Assembly: GCF_003185915.1 (NCBI RefSeq)
Contig: NZ_QHLZ01000003.1
Location: forward strand, 296,477-360,476
Source: Arthrobacter psychrochitiniphilus
Lineage (GTDB): Bacteria; Actinomycetota; Actinomycetes; Actinomycetales; Micrococcaceae
DNA: 64,000 nt
Direction: 5' to 3'
Part shown: positions 1 to 11,640 of the stretch, piece by piece
Layout of the letters: every line of letters begins with the position of its first letter
Numbering within the stretch: the stretch's first letter is position 1
Translations under genes and position numbers: made by a program
The notes under the pieces: model-generated
Database searches by the model: none
What the model saw: only the letters and a program-made list of their open reading frames with translations
What the model was told of the DNA's origin: nothing

Positions 1-1
1 C

Positions 2-349
2 TACGAAGCCCGCGGGGAGGAAGTGCCAGTGGCTGACATTGCGGCATCGTTCCAGGAAGCTGTGCTGGATGTCATTACCGCCAAGGCCGTGCTGGCCTGC
101 AGGGAACAGGGCGTCACCACCTTGTTGTTGGGTGGTGGAGTGGCCGCAAATTCGCGGCTGCGCGAACTCGCAGGGCAGCGCTGCTTAGCCGCAGGCATCA
201 CCCTACTGGTGCCTTCATTGTCACTGTGTACCGACAACGGGGCCATGGTTGCGGCCCTCGGCGCGCAACTGGTCATGAACGGGGTGGCCCCGAGCGATCT
301 AGCCTTCGCTACCGATTCCTCCTTGCCAGTAACCACCATCAGCCTCTAG
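2..349 (+). CDS. tsaD: tRNA threonylcarbamoyladenosine synthase TsaD, C-terminal part
   Basis: Open from the left edge of the window, so the start and about two thirds of the protein lie outside. The visible 115 residues match the C-terminal part of TsaD (Kae1/Gcp family), which transfers the threonylcarbamoyl group to A37 of ANN-decoding tRNAs in the cytoplasm. Visible marks are the helix [10 protein letters not shown], the glycine-rich [15 protein letters not shown] segment and [11 protein letters not shown], which carries the conserved metal-binding Asp region near the C-terminus. The end overlaps the converging permease gene by 4 bases. Family assignment is secure; nothing can be said about the N-terminal metal site. 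Confidence 0.93.
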   Translation, partial: YEARGEEVPVADIAASFQEAVLDVITAKAVLACREQGVTTLLLGGGVAANSRLRELAGQRCLAAGITLLVPSLSLCTDNGAMVAALGAQLVMNGVAPSDLAFATDSSLPVTTISL

Positions 350-1638
350 CCTCTAGCTGTACGGTGCCGGTGAAGTGTTCGCTGCCGGATCACGCGGTAG
401 AGGGCGCCCACCGCAAACATGGCCAGACCCGCCATCACCGCCTGGACAGGCAGTGTAGCAACCAGCAAAACGCAGGCACCGGCTCCTAGTAACTGCAGGA
501 ATCGGGGGTAGCGGCGGTCCGTCCCCGTCTGGGTGAATGCTGCCAGATTTGCCACAAGGTAGTACAGCAGCACGCCAAAGGATGAGAAGGCAATGGCGCC
601 GCGCAGATCAGCCACAGCAATGATCACCACCACGGCTACACCCAAGGCCAGCTCGGCGCGGTGTGGCACCTGAAACTTCGGATGCACTGCTGACAACCAG
701 CGCGGCAAGTCATCCTCGCGCGCCATCGCCATAGTAGTGCGGCCCACACCGGCAATCAGCGCCAGCAGCGCACCCAAGGATGCCAATGCGGCACCCACCT
801 GCACCACGGGGGCCGCCCATCCCCAGCTTCCGGCGGCCACGGCGGCGGCCAGCGGCGCGGAGGTGCCGGCCACGCCGTCGGGCCCCAAAGCTACAAGAAG
901 CGTGATTCCAAGGCAGGCGTAAATTGCGGCAGCGATGGCCAGGGAGATCAGGATGGCACGGGGAATAGTGCGCCGAGGATCCCTGACTTCCTCCCCGAGA
1001 GTGGCAATCCGGGCGTATCCGGCAAAGGCGAAGAACAACAGCCCAGCCGATTGCAAAATGCCGTACCAGCCGTGAGCCAGTAGTCCGCTGCCGGCCAGGC
1101 CTTCGCTGGGCAGCAGCCCGGCACCGCCCTCACCCAAGCCTGTCCACACCGCCGCCACGGCAATGGCCAAGGCCACCAGCACCGTCACCACAATTATTCG
1201 GGCCAGCGCCGCGGTACGGGTGATGCCCCGGTAATTCACCGCCACCAACAGGGCCACGGCGGCCATCGCCACCGGACGCTCCCAGCCCGGCGGAGCGGCG
1301 TAGGCGGCAAACGTCATGGCCATGGCTGCACTGCTGGCGGTCTTGCCGATCACGAACCCCCAGCCAGCCAGAAAACCGGGCCACGGACCCAGCAGTTTGC
1401 GCCCGTACATGTAGGTGCCGCCAGAGGTGGGATAGGTGGCGGCCAGTTGAGCTGATGAGGTGGCATTGCAATAGGCAACGCCAGCGGCCACTGCGAGTCC
1501 AATCAGCAGCCCAGAGCCGGCGGCCTGAGCTGCCGGTGTGAAGGCGGCGAAGACCCCTGCACCCATCATCGAACCCAGCCCAATCACCACTGCGTCCATG
1601 GTGCCCAGCCTGCGTGAGAGCCCCGGGGTGCCGCTCAT
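346..1638 (-). CDS. APC family amino acid permease
   Basis: A 430-residue integral membrane protein with about 12 hydrophobic segments, the usual size for amino acid-polyamine-organocation transporters. The N-terminal region has the family's first helix signature ([17 protein letters not shown]), with the unwound GxG-like stretch that binds substrate carboxylates, followed by [15 protein letters not shown] and [15 protein letters not shown] start preceded by AAGGGAA at good spacing. It stands alone between tsaD and a two-component system, so the substrate cannot be read from context; a proton-coupled amino acid importer or exchanger is the likely role. Confidence 0.85.
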   Translation of the reverse strand: MSGTPGLSRRLGTMDAVVIGLGSMMGAGVFAAFTPAAQAAGSGLLIGLAVAAGVAYCNATSSAQLAATYPTSGGTYMYGRKLLGPWPGFLAGWGFVIGKTASSAAMAMTFAAYAAPPGWERPVAMAAVALLVAVNYRGITRTAALARIIVVTVLVALAIAVAAVWTGLGEGGAGLLPSEGLAGSGLLAHGWYGILQSAGLLFFAFAGYARIATLGEEVRDPRRTIPRAILISLAIAAAIYACLGITLLVALGPDGVAGTSAPLAAAVAAGSWGWAAPVVQVGAALASLGALLALIAGVGRTTMAMAREDDLPRWLSAVHPKFQVPHRAELALGVAVVVIIAVADLRGAIAFSSFGVLLYYLVANLAAFTQTGTDRRYPRFLQLLGAGACVLLVATLPVQAVMAGLAMFAVGALYRVIRQRTLHRHRTARG

Positions 1639-1708
1639 ATGCTTGATTCCCTTCGTAGCCCAAATACGTCAACTCTGAAGGCTAGTCCACCTGAATGAAC
1701 AGCGGATG

Positions 1709-1803
1709 AACGCTCGGTTGGTTTCTGCTTCCGACGATGGAGCCACGTGGGTGGTTGCTAACCGAGCGTTGTGCTTTTAACCCCCGAATGTAACCGAGCG
1801 TTG
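1709..1803. repeat. Palindromic intergenic repeat, AACGCTCGGTT type
   Basis: AACGCTCGGTT at 1709-1719 is matched in inverted orientation by AACCGAGCGTT at 1760-1770, and a further AACCGAGCGTT lies at 1792-1802 inside AATGTAACCGAGCGTTG. The last copy starts 18 bases beyond the stop of the minus-strand histidine kinase gene. The same AATGTAACCGAGCGT string occurs at 11621 and 17206, each time just past the stop of a minus-strand gene, which suggests a dispersed 3'-end element. Function, for example transcript termination or stability, is inference. Confidence 0.6.
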
Positions 1804-1819
1804 GGGGTGTGTGGTTGGG

Positions 1820-2872
1820 TTAGTGGGCGGCCGGGAGCGAGAGTTCAAAAGTGGTTCCCTGCGGGCCCGTTGAGGTGACCTCAATGGAACCACCCGCAGC
1901 GCTGGCAATCTCCCGGACCAGCGCCAACCCCAACCCAAAGCTGCGCCGCCCACCTTCTAACGGGGTGCTGCTGTGGGCGAAGCGGTCAAACACCCGTTCC
2001 GGTTCGATCCCGGTGATCCCGGTGCCGGTGTCAGAAACGGTGAGCACCACGGTGCGCCCCTGCCAGCTGGTGTCCACGGTGATGGTTCCGCCCTCCGGAG
2101 TATGATTCATGGCGTTCTCGACCAGCCCAAGGACAGCCCGGCGCAAACTGTTGGGTGCGATGCGGACCAGGGGAGCGCCGTCGTACCGGGCTTGAATCTG
2201 CGGGGCTTGATCCCGTGTGGACGGATTATGGATGGATTGGAGGCGGATGCTCCGGGCAGCGGCCAGATCCTGCAGGCTGGCCACCACCGCCTCCACCTCA
2301 GGGACAATATCCAAGGGTTCGCCCTGCTCATCTGCTTCTGCCGTGGCGGCGAGCAGCAGCTCCTGGACCGTGGCTGAGAGCGCGGCCGTATCCTGACGTA
2401 CCTGCGCCAGCAGCCGGGCCGCGTCGCTGCCCGCATCTACCTTGGCCTCTGCCAGCTGGATGCGGGCGTCGAGAATTGTCAGGGGCGTACGCAACTCGTG
2501 GCTGGCATCCTGGACAAAATGGCGCTGCAGTTCCAGGGCGCGGCCCAACGGGCGAATAGCGCTGCGGGCGCTCAACCAGCCAATGGCCCCCGCTGCCACA
2601 ATCCCGGCAACCCCCGCGACGGCCATGGCCTGAAGCATGTCGTCGGTTTCCACGTAGACCCGCGTGGCAGTGTCGGCGGCATGGAAATCCGGGTGATCGG
2701 AAAGATAAAGCATGAACAGTGCCGCGGCAACCATGACGGCCACCACCAAGAGTGCAATGGCGGCGGCAATGCGCAGACCCACCGTCACGGCGGCGCGGCG
2801 CAGCTGGGGCGAATCGGCAGCGGAAAGGGCTGATGGTGGGCGCAGACGGTGGCGCCGCACGGAGAGTCTCAT
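1820..2872 (-). CDS. Sensor histidine kinase of a two-component system
   Basis: A 350-residue membrane histidine kinase. Two transmembrane segments (about 30-56 and 82-100) enclose a very short extracytoplasmic loop of about 25 residues, so it probably senses within the membrane or through a partner rather than with a ligand domain. The dimerisation box FVQDASHELRTPL holds the phospho-accepting His125; the ATP-binding domain shows N253 (LVENAMNH), DTGTGI at 281-286 and a FGLGLALV lid. Its start overlaps the stop of the response regulator by 4 bases (translational coupling). The neighbouring DedA and PAP2 genes hint at an envelope-related regulon, which is inference. Confidence 0.9.
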   Translation of the reverse strand: MRLSVRRHRLRPPSALSAADSPQLRRAAVTVGLRIAAAIALLVVAVMVAAALFMLYLSDHPDFHAADTATRVYVETDDMLQAMAVAGVAGIVAAGAIGWLSARSAIRPLGRALELQRHFVQDASHELRTPLTILDARIQLAEAKVDAGSDAARLLAQVRQDTAALSATVQELLLAATAEADEQGEPLDIVPEVEAVVASLQDLAAARSIRLQSIHNPSTRDQAPQIQARYDGAPLVRIAPNSLRRAVLGLVENAMNHTPEGGTITVDTSWQGRTVVLTVSDTGTGITGIEPERVFDRFAHSSTPLEGGRRSFGLGLALVREIASAAGGSIEVTSTGPQGTTFELSLPAAH

Positions 2873-3540
2873 GTGCCCTCGCCAATCTGATAACCCAGGC
2901 CGTGAACGGTGCGGACCGCGGACTTGGAGACCTTCTTGCGCAGGTAGTGCACGTAGGTGTCGATGACGCTTTGGGAATCGTCGGGATGGAACAGCTCCGC
3001 CAACAATTCCTGGCGGGTAAATACCTTATCCGGGTTGCCAGCCAGCAGGGCAAGGAAGTCACTTTCCTTGCCGCTGAGTCCCACCACCTCGCCGTAGCTT
3101 GAACGCAAGGAACGGGTAGCGGGATCGAAAAGCCAGTCACCCACGGCCAACTGCCCGGTGGAGGGCGCGAAGCTGCGGGTCACGGCACGCAGCCGCGCCC
3201 GGAGCTCACCCGCGTCAAAGGGTTTACTCATGTAGTCGTTAGCTCCGGCGTCGAGCCCTGCTATTTTCTCCACCGTGCTGCCCCGCGCCGTCAAAATGAT
3301 GGCCGGGGTGCCCACCCCTTTGCTGCGCAGCGCAGCCACCAGATCAATTCCATCCATACCAGGCAGCCCCCGGTCAACGACCATGGCGTCCCAGTGCCCG
3401 GTGAGGGCCAGATGGAGACCTCGCTGCCCGTCGGCGGCGATGTGGACGTGGTACTCCTGGGCTAGCAGTTCGGCGATCAGCGGGCCCAGAACTGGGTCAT
3501 CTTCCACCAGCAGGAGCCGGGGCAATTCTTCCATGTCCAT
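2869..3540 (-). CDS. OmpR-family response regulator
   Basis: A 223-residue DNA-binding response regulator. The receiver domain has the acidic pair at 14-15 (LLVEDDP), the phospho-acceptor Asp56 (MVVDRGLPG), a Thr at 84 and Lys106 (MSKPF). The C-terminal winged helix (about 125-220, ending VHGLGYQIGEG) is of the OmpR/PhoB type. It is first in a two-gene unit with the kinase downstream. Targets are unknown. The DedA gene starts upstream on the same strand only 8 bases away from this start, so the DedA, regulator and kinase genes may be one transcript. Confidence 0.92.
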   Translation of the reverse strand: MDMEELPRLLLVEDDPVLGPLIAELLAQEYHVHIAADGQRGLHLALTGHWDAMVVDRGLPGMDGIDLVAALRSKGVGTPAIILTARGSTVEKIAGLDAGANDYMSKPFDAGELRARLRAVTRSFAPSTGQLAVGDWLFDPATRSLRSSYGEVVGLSGKESDFLALLAGNPDKVFTRQELLAELFHPDDSQSVIDTYVHYLRKKVSKSAVRTVHGLGYQIGEGT

Positions 3541-3548
3541 ACTGGATG

Positions 3549-4220
3549 TTATCCGTTGGTGGGGGTTTCCGGCAGGGCATCCTCCAGGGGCCCTGCTACT
3601 TCGGTGCTGGCTACAGCGGTGCCTGCTGCCTTGCGTGCAGCGTGGCGCTTGGCCAGCATGCTGATGGCGGCGGGCAGCACCGAGGCCAGGACTAGGGCAA
3701 TGGCGATGACGTCAATGTTCCGGGCAATGATCTCGTAGTGGCCAAGCCACGTGCCAAGTAAAGTGATGGAACCGGCCCAGCCCACGGCACCGGCGATGTT
3801 CCACAGAGTAAATTTCCGGTAGTTGTAATTCGCCACCCCTGCCACCAGTGGGGCGTAGGTCCGGACCACGGGCACAAAACGGGCCAGAACAATGGCCCAG
3901 CCGCCACGTTTGGCAAAGAACTCTTCCGTCTCCACCAGATACTTGCTTTTGAGAATGCGGGCGTCATCCTTGAACCAGCGCCGCCCAAACTTGCGCCCCA
4001 GCATGTAGCCCACTTGGTCTCCAGACACGGCCGCAAGCACCACCACTCCTATCAGAACAGGCAAGGACAAATTGAGCTGCTGATGCAGCAGGCCCGCGGT
4101 GAAGAGCAGTGAGTCTCCTGGCAGGAAGGGGAACAGCAGCCCTGATTCAATGAAAACCATCAAGGCTACGACGGCGAGCGTGGCCGGGCCCAACCCAGCC
4201 AGCAGTGAGGCCGGATCCAT
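3549..4220 (-). CDS. DedA family membrane protein
   Basis: Polytopic DedA/SNARE-associated (VTT domain) protein, 223 residues from the chosen ATG at 4220. The family motif FxPGDSLLF appears as FPFLPGDSLLFTAG, followed by GDQVGYMLGRKFG and RFVPVVRTYAPLVAG with the conserved Arg and Pro. Members are thought to move phospholipids or undecaprenyl phosphate across the membrane. The frame is open upstream to 4376, which would overlap the PAP2 gene; a TTG at 4301 with GAGG in front is another possible start. ATG 4220 places the first helix at the usual distance, but its ribosome site is weak. C-terminal tail is Ala/Thr rich. Confidence 0.85.
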   Translation of the reverse strand: MDPASLLAGLGPATLAVVALMVFIESGLLFPFLPGDSLLFTAGLLHQQLNLSLPVLIGVVVLAAVSGDQVGYMLGRKFGRRWFKDDARILKSKYLVETEEFFAKRGGWAIVLARFVPVVRTYAPLVAGVANYNYRKFTLWNIAGAVGWAGSITLLGTWLGHYEIIARNIDVIAIALVLASVLPAAISMLAKRHAARKAAGTAVASTEVAGPLEDALPETPTNG

Positions 4221-4314
4221 AACGGAGAATAGCCCAGTGGGATGCAGGCCTTGGGGGAGCGCGCCATCAAAAAGAGAAACGGCTAGCGGCAATGACAACA
4301 AAATAGTGCCTCGA

Positions 4315-5094
4315 TCAGGAGTTCGGGCGGGTGGAATGCGGGGAAGCCGCTGAATTAATAGTAGACCCGGGAACAAGCCGCGGCAGGAACCGGTTCCAGA
4401 TCCCTACGAACAGCAGCACGCCGGCGCTCGCAGCAAGGAATGATGCGAGCACATCTGTGGGGTAGTGGACACCCACGTAAATCCGTGACCAAGCCACCAC
4501 CAAGGGAACAAGAACAGCGCATAGTGCAGCCACACGCGCCCACAGGGTTCGCGACCAAGGGCTTCGCAGCAGGAGGAAACAGAACGCCCACGCTAGTCCG
4601 ACTGCCAGCGCTACGTGCCCGCTGGGGAAGCTGTTGGAGCCGGTTTCCGGTGCCAAAGGATCAAAAAGCAGGGCGGGGTTTGGCCGTTGCCGTTCAACTA
4701 TGACCTTGAAAAACTGGCTCGAAAGCCACCCTGAGGCAGCCACACCACCAAAGGCAAGGGCATCGATGGGGGCTCGGCGCACCAGTAACAGGAGCAAAAA
4801 AACCAGTGCGATTATCAGCACTCCGCCAACCGGCGAAAACGCTATATTCAGGATCATGGCGACGGCGGTGAGGAAGCCCGTGTGGCTGCGGCTCAGCTCC
4901 TGATCGATCCCGAACTCTTCAGAGCTAAAACTGGGAGTGGCAACGACGAAGAAGCCCAAGGCGAGTACGGAAACTGAGAGGAACAGCACCCACAATCCCC
5001 ACAGGCGCGGCTGCGGCAATATGGCCAGATACGTACGGGGCGTGAGCCAGACACTGACTCGTTCTGGGCTCATCCCGACTGAACGTCCTGTCAT
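4315..5094 (-). CDS. PAP2 superfamily phosphatase
   Basis: A 259-residue membrane phosphatase of the type-2 phosphatidic acid phosphatase superfamily. All three signature motifs are visible: K130 with RQRP (KVIVERQRP), PSGH at 157-160, and SRIYVGVHYPTD with Arg204, catalytic His210 and Asp213. About six transmembrane helices are predicted by eye. Likely substrates are phosphatidate, phosphatidylglycerophosphate or undecaprenyl pyrophosphate, acting on the outer face of the membrane. Lies directly upstream of the DedA gene on the same strand, a pairing that fits lipid-carrier recycling (inference). Confidence 0.9.
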   Translation of the reverse strand: MTGRSVGMSPERVSVWLTPRTYLAILPQPRLWGLWVLFLSVSVLALGFFVVATPSFSSEEFGIDQELSRSHTGFLTAVAMILNIAFSPVGGVLIIALVFLLLLLVRRAPIDALAFGGVAASGWLSSQFFKVIVERQRPNPALLFDPLAPETGSNSFPSGHVALAVGLAWAFCFLLLRSPWSRTLWARVAALCAVLVPLVVAWSRIYVGVHYPTDVLASFLAASAGVLLFVGIWNRFLPRLVPGSTINSAASPHSTRPNS

Positions 5095-5181
5095 GGCAAT
5101 CTACGGTTCATAGCGGATAGAAGCATAGTTCTATTCTTGTCCGTGGGTTCCAAGAATTTACTAAGAACCGGCCCACCACCA

Positions 5182-5350
5182 AGACGCTCTCCCACCTCCG
5201 GGGCGTTAACCACAGACGCTATCGCAGCAATGGCTGGAATTTCGCGAACGATATCGCAATCCCCTGATGAGGAGTGCGATAAGGTTCGGCAAAAGTTGAC
5301 CGTTGCTGCGATAGCGTCGTGAAATACGGCCCATAGATGGGAGAGCGTCT
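5182..5350. repeat. 169-bp nested palindromic element
   Basis: The ends AGACGCTCTCCCA (5182-5194) and TGGGAGAGCGTCT (5338-5350) are a perfect 13-bp inverted repeat. Nested inside are ACGCTATCGCAGCAA (5216-5230) and its exact complement at 5303-5317, and a further imperfect pair around CGAACGATATCGCA. The left part resembles the sequence at 9361-9413 (ACGCTCT..CACCT..GGGGC..ACGCTA.CGCA.CAATGG). No open frame of note lies within, so it is a non-coding, MITE- or REP-like element. It fills most of the gap between the PAP2 and beta-galactosidase genes. Confidence 0.75.
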
Positions 5351-5363
5351 GGAGGGCGGGCGG

Positions 5364-8528
<3,165 letters not shown>

Positions 8529-8626
8529 CTAAGGCCGCCGTGCCCAAAACGCTGCAGGGCCATCGTGGCAAGGAAAGTGATGGGCAGCGGCCGGATGGGG
8601 ATTGAAGAAAAGCTACCACAAATATT

Positions 8627-8638
8627 GAGTGCTCACTC
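8627..8638. promoter_or_regulatory. Possible TetR operator
   Basis: GAGTG-CT-CACTC is a perfect 5-bp inverted repeat with a 2-base spacer in the gap between the divergent beta-galactosidase and TetR-type genes. Short palindromes in divergent intergenic regions are the usual binding sites of TetR regulators. It lies about 47 bases upstream of the regulator start. The assignment is by position and symmetry only. Confidence 0.4.
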
Positions 8639-8684
8639 GAATTTCGTTGCAGGCGGGTAAAAACGTGCACTAGGCTGACTCATC

Positions 8685-9350
8685 ATGACCACAAACCCAG
8701 TTGTAAAGTCCGCCAAACGTGGTCCTTATGCCAAGTCGAAACAGCGCAAAGAGAGCATCGTCAAGGCGGCCCATGAGGTTTTTGCCGCACATGGTTACCG
8801 GGGCGGATCCCTCCAGGACGTCGCCGACAAAGTGGGTATGAGCCAGACCAGCCTGCTGCATTACTTCCCGGCCAAGAGCGATCTGCTGCTGGCGGTTCTG
8901 GACTGGCGGGACCGCATTTCGGGGTCGGGGTCCGGGCAGGGGTCCGTGTCGGTGCCCGGCTCGGGCTCCACAGAAGGGTTGGGTGAGGCGCGTGAGCCCG
9001 AAGAGGCACTGGTGGACGCCGTGATTCGCCAGGCCAGTTTCAATGAAACCATCCCCGGCGTCATTGAGCTGTATACGGTCCTGTGCGCAGAGTCCCTCAC
9101 AGAAAACCACCCGGGGCTTGGCTATTTCACGGAGCGTTACGAGAGGTTGCGCGGGGGCTATGCCCGAAAGTTCTCAGTGCTCGCAGGACAGGGGCGGCTA
9201 CGGGACGGCGTGGACCCGGCGCGGGCGGCTGCGAATCTTATTGCGCTCTGGGACGGCATCCAGACCCAATGGCTGATGGCGCCCGAAAGCATAGACATGG
9301 CGGCCTGCCTGCGCGACTACCTGCAGTTGGTGGTCCTGCCGGAAGGCTAA
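8685..9350 (+). CDS. TetR/AcrR family transcriptional regulator
   Basis: A 221-residue one-domain regulator. The N-terminal helix-turn-helix (about residues 14-60) reads SIVKAAHEVFAAHGYRGGSL followed by a recognition helix with MSQTSLLHYFPAKSDLL, a clear TetR_N signature. The ligand-binding C-terminal domain is interrupted near residues 84-103 by a Gly/Ser-rich stretch that looks like a low-complexity insertion. Divergent from the beta-galactosidase gene with a palindrome between them, so a sugar-responsive repressor of that gene is the simplest reading, though not proven. Confidence 0.9.
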   Translation: MTTNPVVKSAKRGPYAKSKQRKESIVKAAHEVFAAHGYRGGSLQDVADKVGMSQTSLLHYFPAKSDLLLAVLDWRDRISGSGSGQGSVSVPGSGSTEGLGEAREPEEALVDAVIRQASFNETIPGVIELYTVLCAESLTENHPGLGYFTERYERLRGGYARKFSVLAGQGRLRDGVDPARAAANLIALWDGIQTQWLMAPESIDMAACLRDYLQLVVLPEG

Positions 9351-9360
9351 CCTCAAGCCC

Positions 9361-9494
9361 GGACGCTCTGTCACCTTTGGGGCATTATTCCCGGACGCTA
9401 GCGCAACAATGGCCCAGTTTTTACGATCGCTATTCCAAATCGCGGTCAGGGCCGGGATAGCGTTCGTGAAAAGGGCACCAGTGGTGGGATAGCG
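9361..9494. repeat. Palindromic intergenic element with ACGCT/AGCG modules
   Basis: Fills the gap between two converging genes. It contains GGACGCTCTGTCACC at its left end, GGACGCTAGCGCAACAATGG at 9393-9412, GGGATAGCGTTCG near 9454-9466 and TGGGATAGCG at 9485-9494. The left portion aligns by eye with 5183-5232 and the GGGATAGCG modules with 17146-17187. It therefore belongs to the same dispersed family as those sites, but its arms are less perfectly paired. Possible bidirectional terminator; no coding potential was seen. Confidence 0.6.
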
Positions 9495-9497
9495 GGC

Positions 9498-10640
9498 TTA
9501 GTTGCGGGCCATCTCTGCGACGAGTTCACGCACCACAGCGCGCAATTCCCCGCCATTGGCAGCCGCAACGCGGCGCTGACGCTGGTAGCTGGCACCACCG
9601 GAAATGATTTTTTCAACGCTGGCCAGCTCATCGGCGCAACCCAACTTGGCCGCCACCGGCTCCAGCTTGTTCAGCAACTCAACCAGGTTTTCGGTGACAA
9701 GCTGTTCTTTGCCTGCAGCGTCCAAAATGATGATGGCGTCCATGCCATACCGGGCGGCTCGCCACTTGTTTTCTTGAATGTGCCACGGCGGCATGGTGGG
9801 GATGGTACCGCCGTCGTTCAAGGTATTTGAAAAGTCCTCCACCAGGCACTGGGTCAGGGCCGCCACGGCGCCGATTTCTTCCAGTGTGGACATGCCGTCG
9901 CAAATACGCATTTCAATGGTGCCCAGGCCGGCAACGGGGCGGATATCCCAGCGGATTTCATTCATGGCATCGATGACACCGGTGGTGAACATGTCCTGGA
10001 CGTAGGATTCGTACGCCTCCCAATTGGGGAACTGGAAGGGCAAGCCAGCCGTGGGCAGCTGCTGGAACATCAGCGCGCGCTGCGAGGCGTAGCCGGTGTC
10101 TTCTCCGCTCCAATACGGCGAGGATGCGGACAGCGCTTGGAAGTGCGGGAAATAGTTGACCAGCCCATCCAGAACCGGCATGGCCTTGGAAACATGATCC
10201 AGGCCCACGTGCACATGTACGCCGTAAATGAGCATTTGACTGCCCCACCACTGTGTCCTGTCAACAAGCTTCGCGTAGCGTTCCTTGTCGGTGACTGCTT
10301 GGGTGCGTGGATTACTGAACGGGTGCGTGCCGGAGCTAAGTAACTCCAGCCCCAGCGGGTCCGCTGCTGCGCGCAAGATGTTCAGGTTACGGCGCAAGTC
10401 CTCGGTTCCCTCAGCAACTGTGTGGCAAACGCCTGTGACCAACTCAACAGTGTTCTGCAGCATCTCACCCTTGATGTGAGGATGTTCGCCATTGCGCCAG
10501 ACGTCGGGATCGGCGGCCAAGATGTTGGCAAAGACGTCATCTGCACGGGCTGTTAGTTCGCCGGATGTGGCATCAACCAACGCTATTTCCCATTCCAGGC
10601 CCAATGTGGACTGCTCTGACTTGGCGAAATCAATCTTCAC
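9498..10640 (-). CDS. Carboxylate-amine ligase, YbdK / glutamate-cysteine ligase type 2 family
   Basis: A 380-residue member of the GCS2 family (ATP-dependent carboxylate-amine ligase, YbdK-like). Visible conserved stretches are TLGLEWEIALVD at the N-terminus, the HPHIKGEMLQNTVELVTG motif, MLIYGVHVHVGLDH with metal/ATP-binding residues, and AGLGTIEMRICDG. Members form a gamma-glutamyl amide bond, often with cysteine as acceptor, but the true substrate is unknown for most of them. Monocistronic, with converging and diverging neighbours. ATG start. Confidence 0.88.
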   Translation of the reverse strand: MKIDFAKSEQSTLGLEWEIALVDATSGELTARADDVFANILAADPDVWRNGEHPHIKGEMLQNTVELVTGVCHTVAEGTEDLRRNLNILRAAADPLGLELLSSGTHPFSNPRTQAVTDKERYAKLVDRTQWWGSQMLIYGVHVHVGLDHVSKAMPVLDGLVNYFPHFQALSASSPYWSGEDTGYASQRALMFQQLPTAGLPFQFPNWEAYESYVQDMFTTGVIDAMNEIRWDIRPVAGLGTIEMRICDGMSTLEEIGAVAALTQCLVEDFSNTLNDGGTIPTMPPWHIQENKWRAARYGMDAIIILDAAGKEQLVTENLVELLNKLEPVAAKLGCADELASVEKIISGGASYQRQRRVAAANGGELRAVVRELVAEMARN

Positions 10641-10738
10641 TGCGGCGCCCCCTTGGCACTGATGGAGTTCTCATGCAATTCGGCAAGGGTGCCTGCTGCC
10701 TTCTGATTGTAGTTCAGGATTTACGCCACAATGGGAAC

Positions 10739-11551
10739 ATGCCCATCCTGAACAAAGATATGACCTTGTGCATTTCGCTCGCCGCCACGCCCAGCAACAT
10801 TGGCACGCACTTCCACAACTACCTCTACGAGGCTCTGGGGTTGAACTTTATTTACAAGGCGTTCGCCCCCACTGATCTTGCTCAGGCCATTGCTGGCATT
10901 CGCGGGCTTGGCATTCGGGGTGCTGCGGTGTCCATGCCGTACAAGGAAGATGTTATTGCGCTCATTGACGTCATGGATGCCTCTGCCGCAGCCATTGATT
11001 CTGTTAATACCATCGTGAATTCCGGGGGTGTCCTGACCGCCTACAACACCGACTACCTGGCCATTGCGCGGCTGCTGGAGAGCCGGGCAATCGATCCCGC
11101 GAGCACTGTTTTGGTCCAAGGTTCAGGAGGCATGGCTAAGGCTGTAGCTGCTGCCCTGTACGACGCCGGATTTGCTCACGTCAGCATTGTGGCCCGCAAC
11201 GAAGTCCGTGGCCAAGCACTTGCCGCGCTGTACGGTTTCGCCTGGTTGCCGGAGGTGGGGGACGCCACGGCGGGGATGCTGATCAACGTCACGCCCCTAG
11301 GTATGGCGGGTGCGCAGGAGTCGGTGCAATCCTTTGCGGACGCGGCGGTGAGAGCCGCGGAGGTGGTGTTCGACGTCGTCGCGCTTCCCGCCGAAACCCC
11401 GCTCATTAGGGCAGCTCGAGCGGCGGGCAAGCAGGTCATGACCGGAGCCGAGGTCATTGCCATCCAAGCGGAAGAGCAGTTCGTGCTGTACACGGGGGTC
11501 CGTCCCAGTCCGGAACTGGTCCAGGAAGCCTCGGAGTTTTCCCGCAGCTAA
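10739..11551 (+). CDS. Shikimate 5-dehydrogenase-like oxidoreductase
   Basis: A 270-residue two-domain protein of the AroE family. The N-terminal substrate domain has AVSMPYKEDV (the family's MPxK catalytic lysine) and the NTDY turn; the Rossmann domain has VQGSGGMAKAVAAAL in place of the usual GAGGAA motif. The reaction would be NADP-dependent reduction of 3-dehydroshikimate or quinate-type metabolism. The atypical SMPYKE rather than TxPFK suggests a specialised paralogue rather than the biosynthetic AroE. ATG at 10739 fits the family start; the frame is open upstream to 10565. No other aromatic pathway gene is adjacent. Confidence 0.8.
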   Translation: MPILNKDMTLCISLAATPSNIGTHFHNYLYEALGLNFIYKAFAPTDLAQAIAGIRGLGIRGAAVSMPYKEDVIALIDVMDASAAAIDSVNTIVNSGGVLTAYNTDYLAIARLLESRAIDPASTVLVQGSGGMAKAVAAALYDAGFAHVSIVARNEVRGQALAALYGFAWLPEVGDATAGMLINVTPLGMAGAQESVQSFADAAVRAAEVVFDVVALPAETPLIRAARAAGKQVMTGAEVIAIQAEEQFVLYTGVRPSPELVQEASEFSRS

Positions 11552-11589
11552 TCTTCGCTCTGCGAGAAGGTTGGGGTACAACGCGCCAT

Positions 11590-11637
11590 TTCTGAGGGAG
11601 CGTTGGCGAAAAACGGCCCGAATGTAACCGAGCGTTG
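11590..11637. repeat. Short copy of the AATGTAACCGAGCGT repeat
   Basis: AATGTAACCGAGCGTTG at 11621-11637 is identical to the copy at 1788-1804. It is preceded by GGGAGCGTTGG at 11596-11606. It sits 4 bases from the stop of the minus-strand methyltransferase gene, between converging genes, in the same orientation relative to that stop as the copies at 1788 and 17206. Confidence 0.55.
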
Positions 11638-11640
11638 GTG

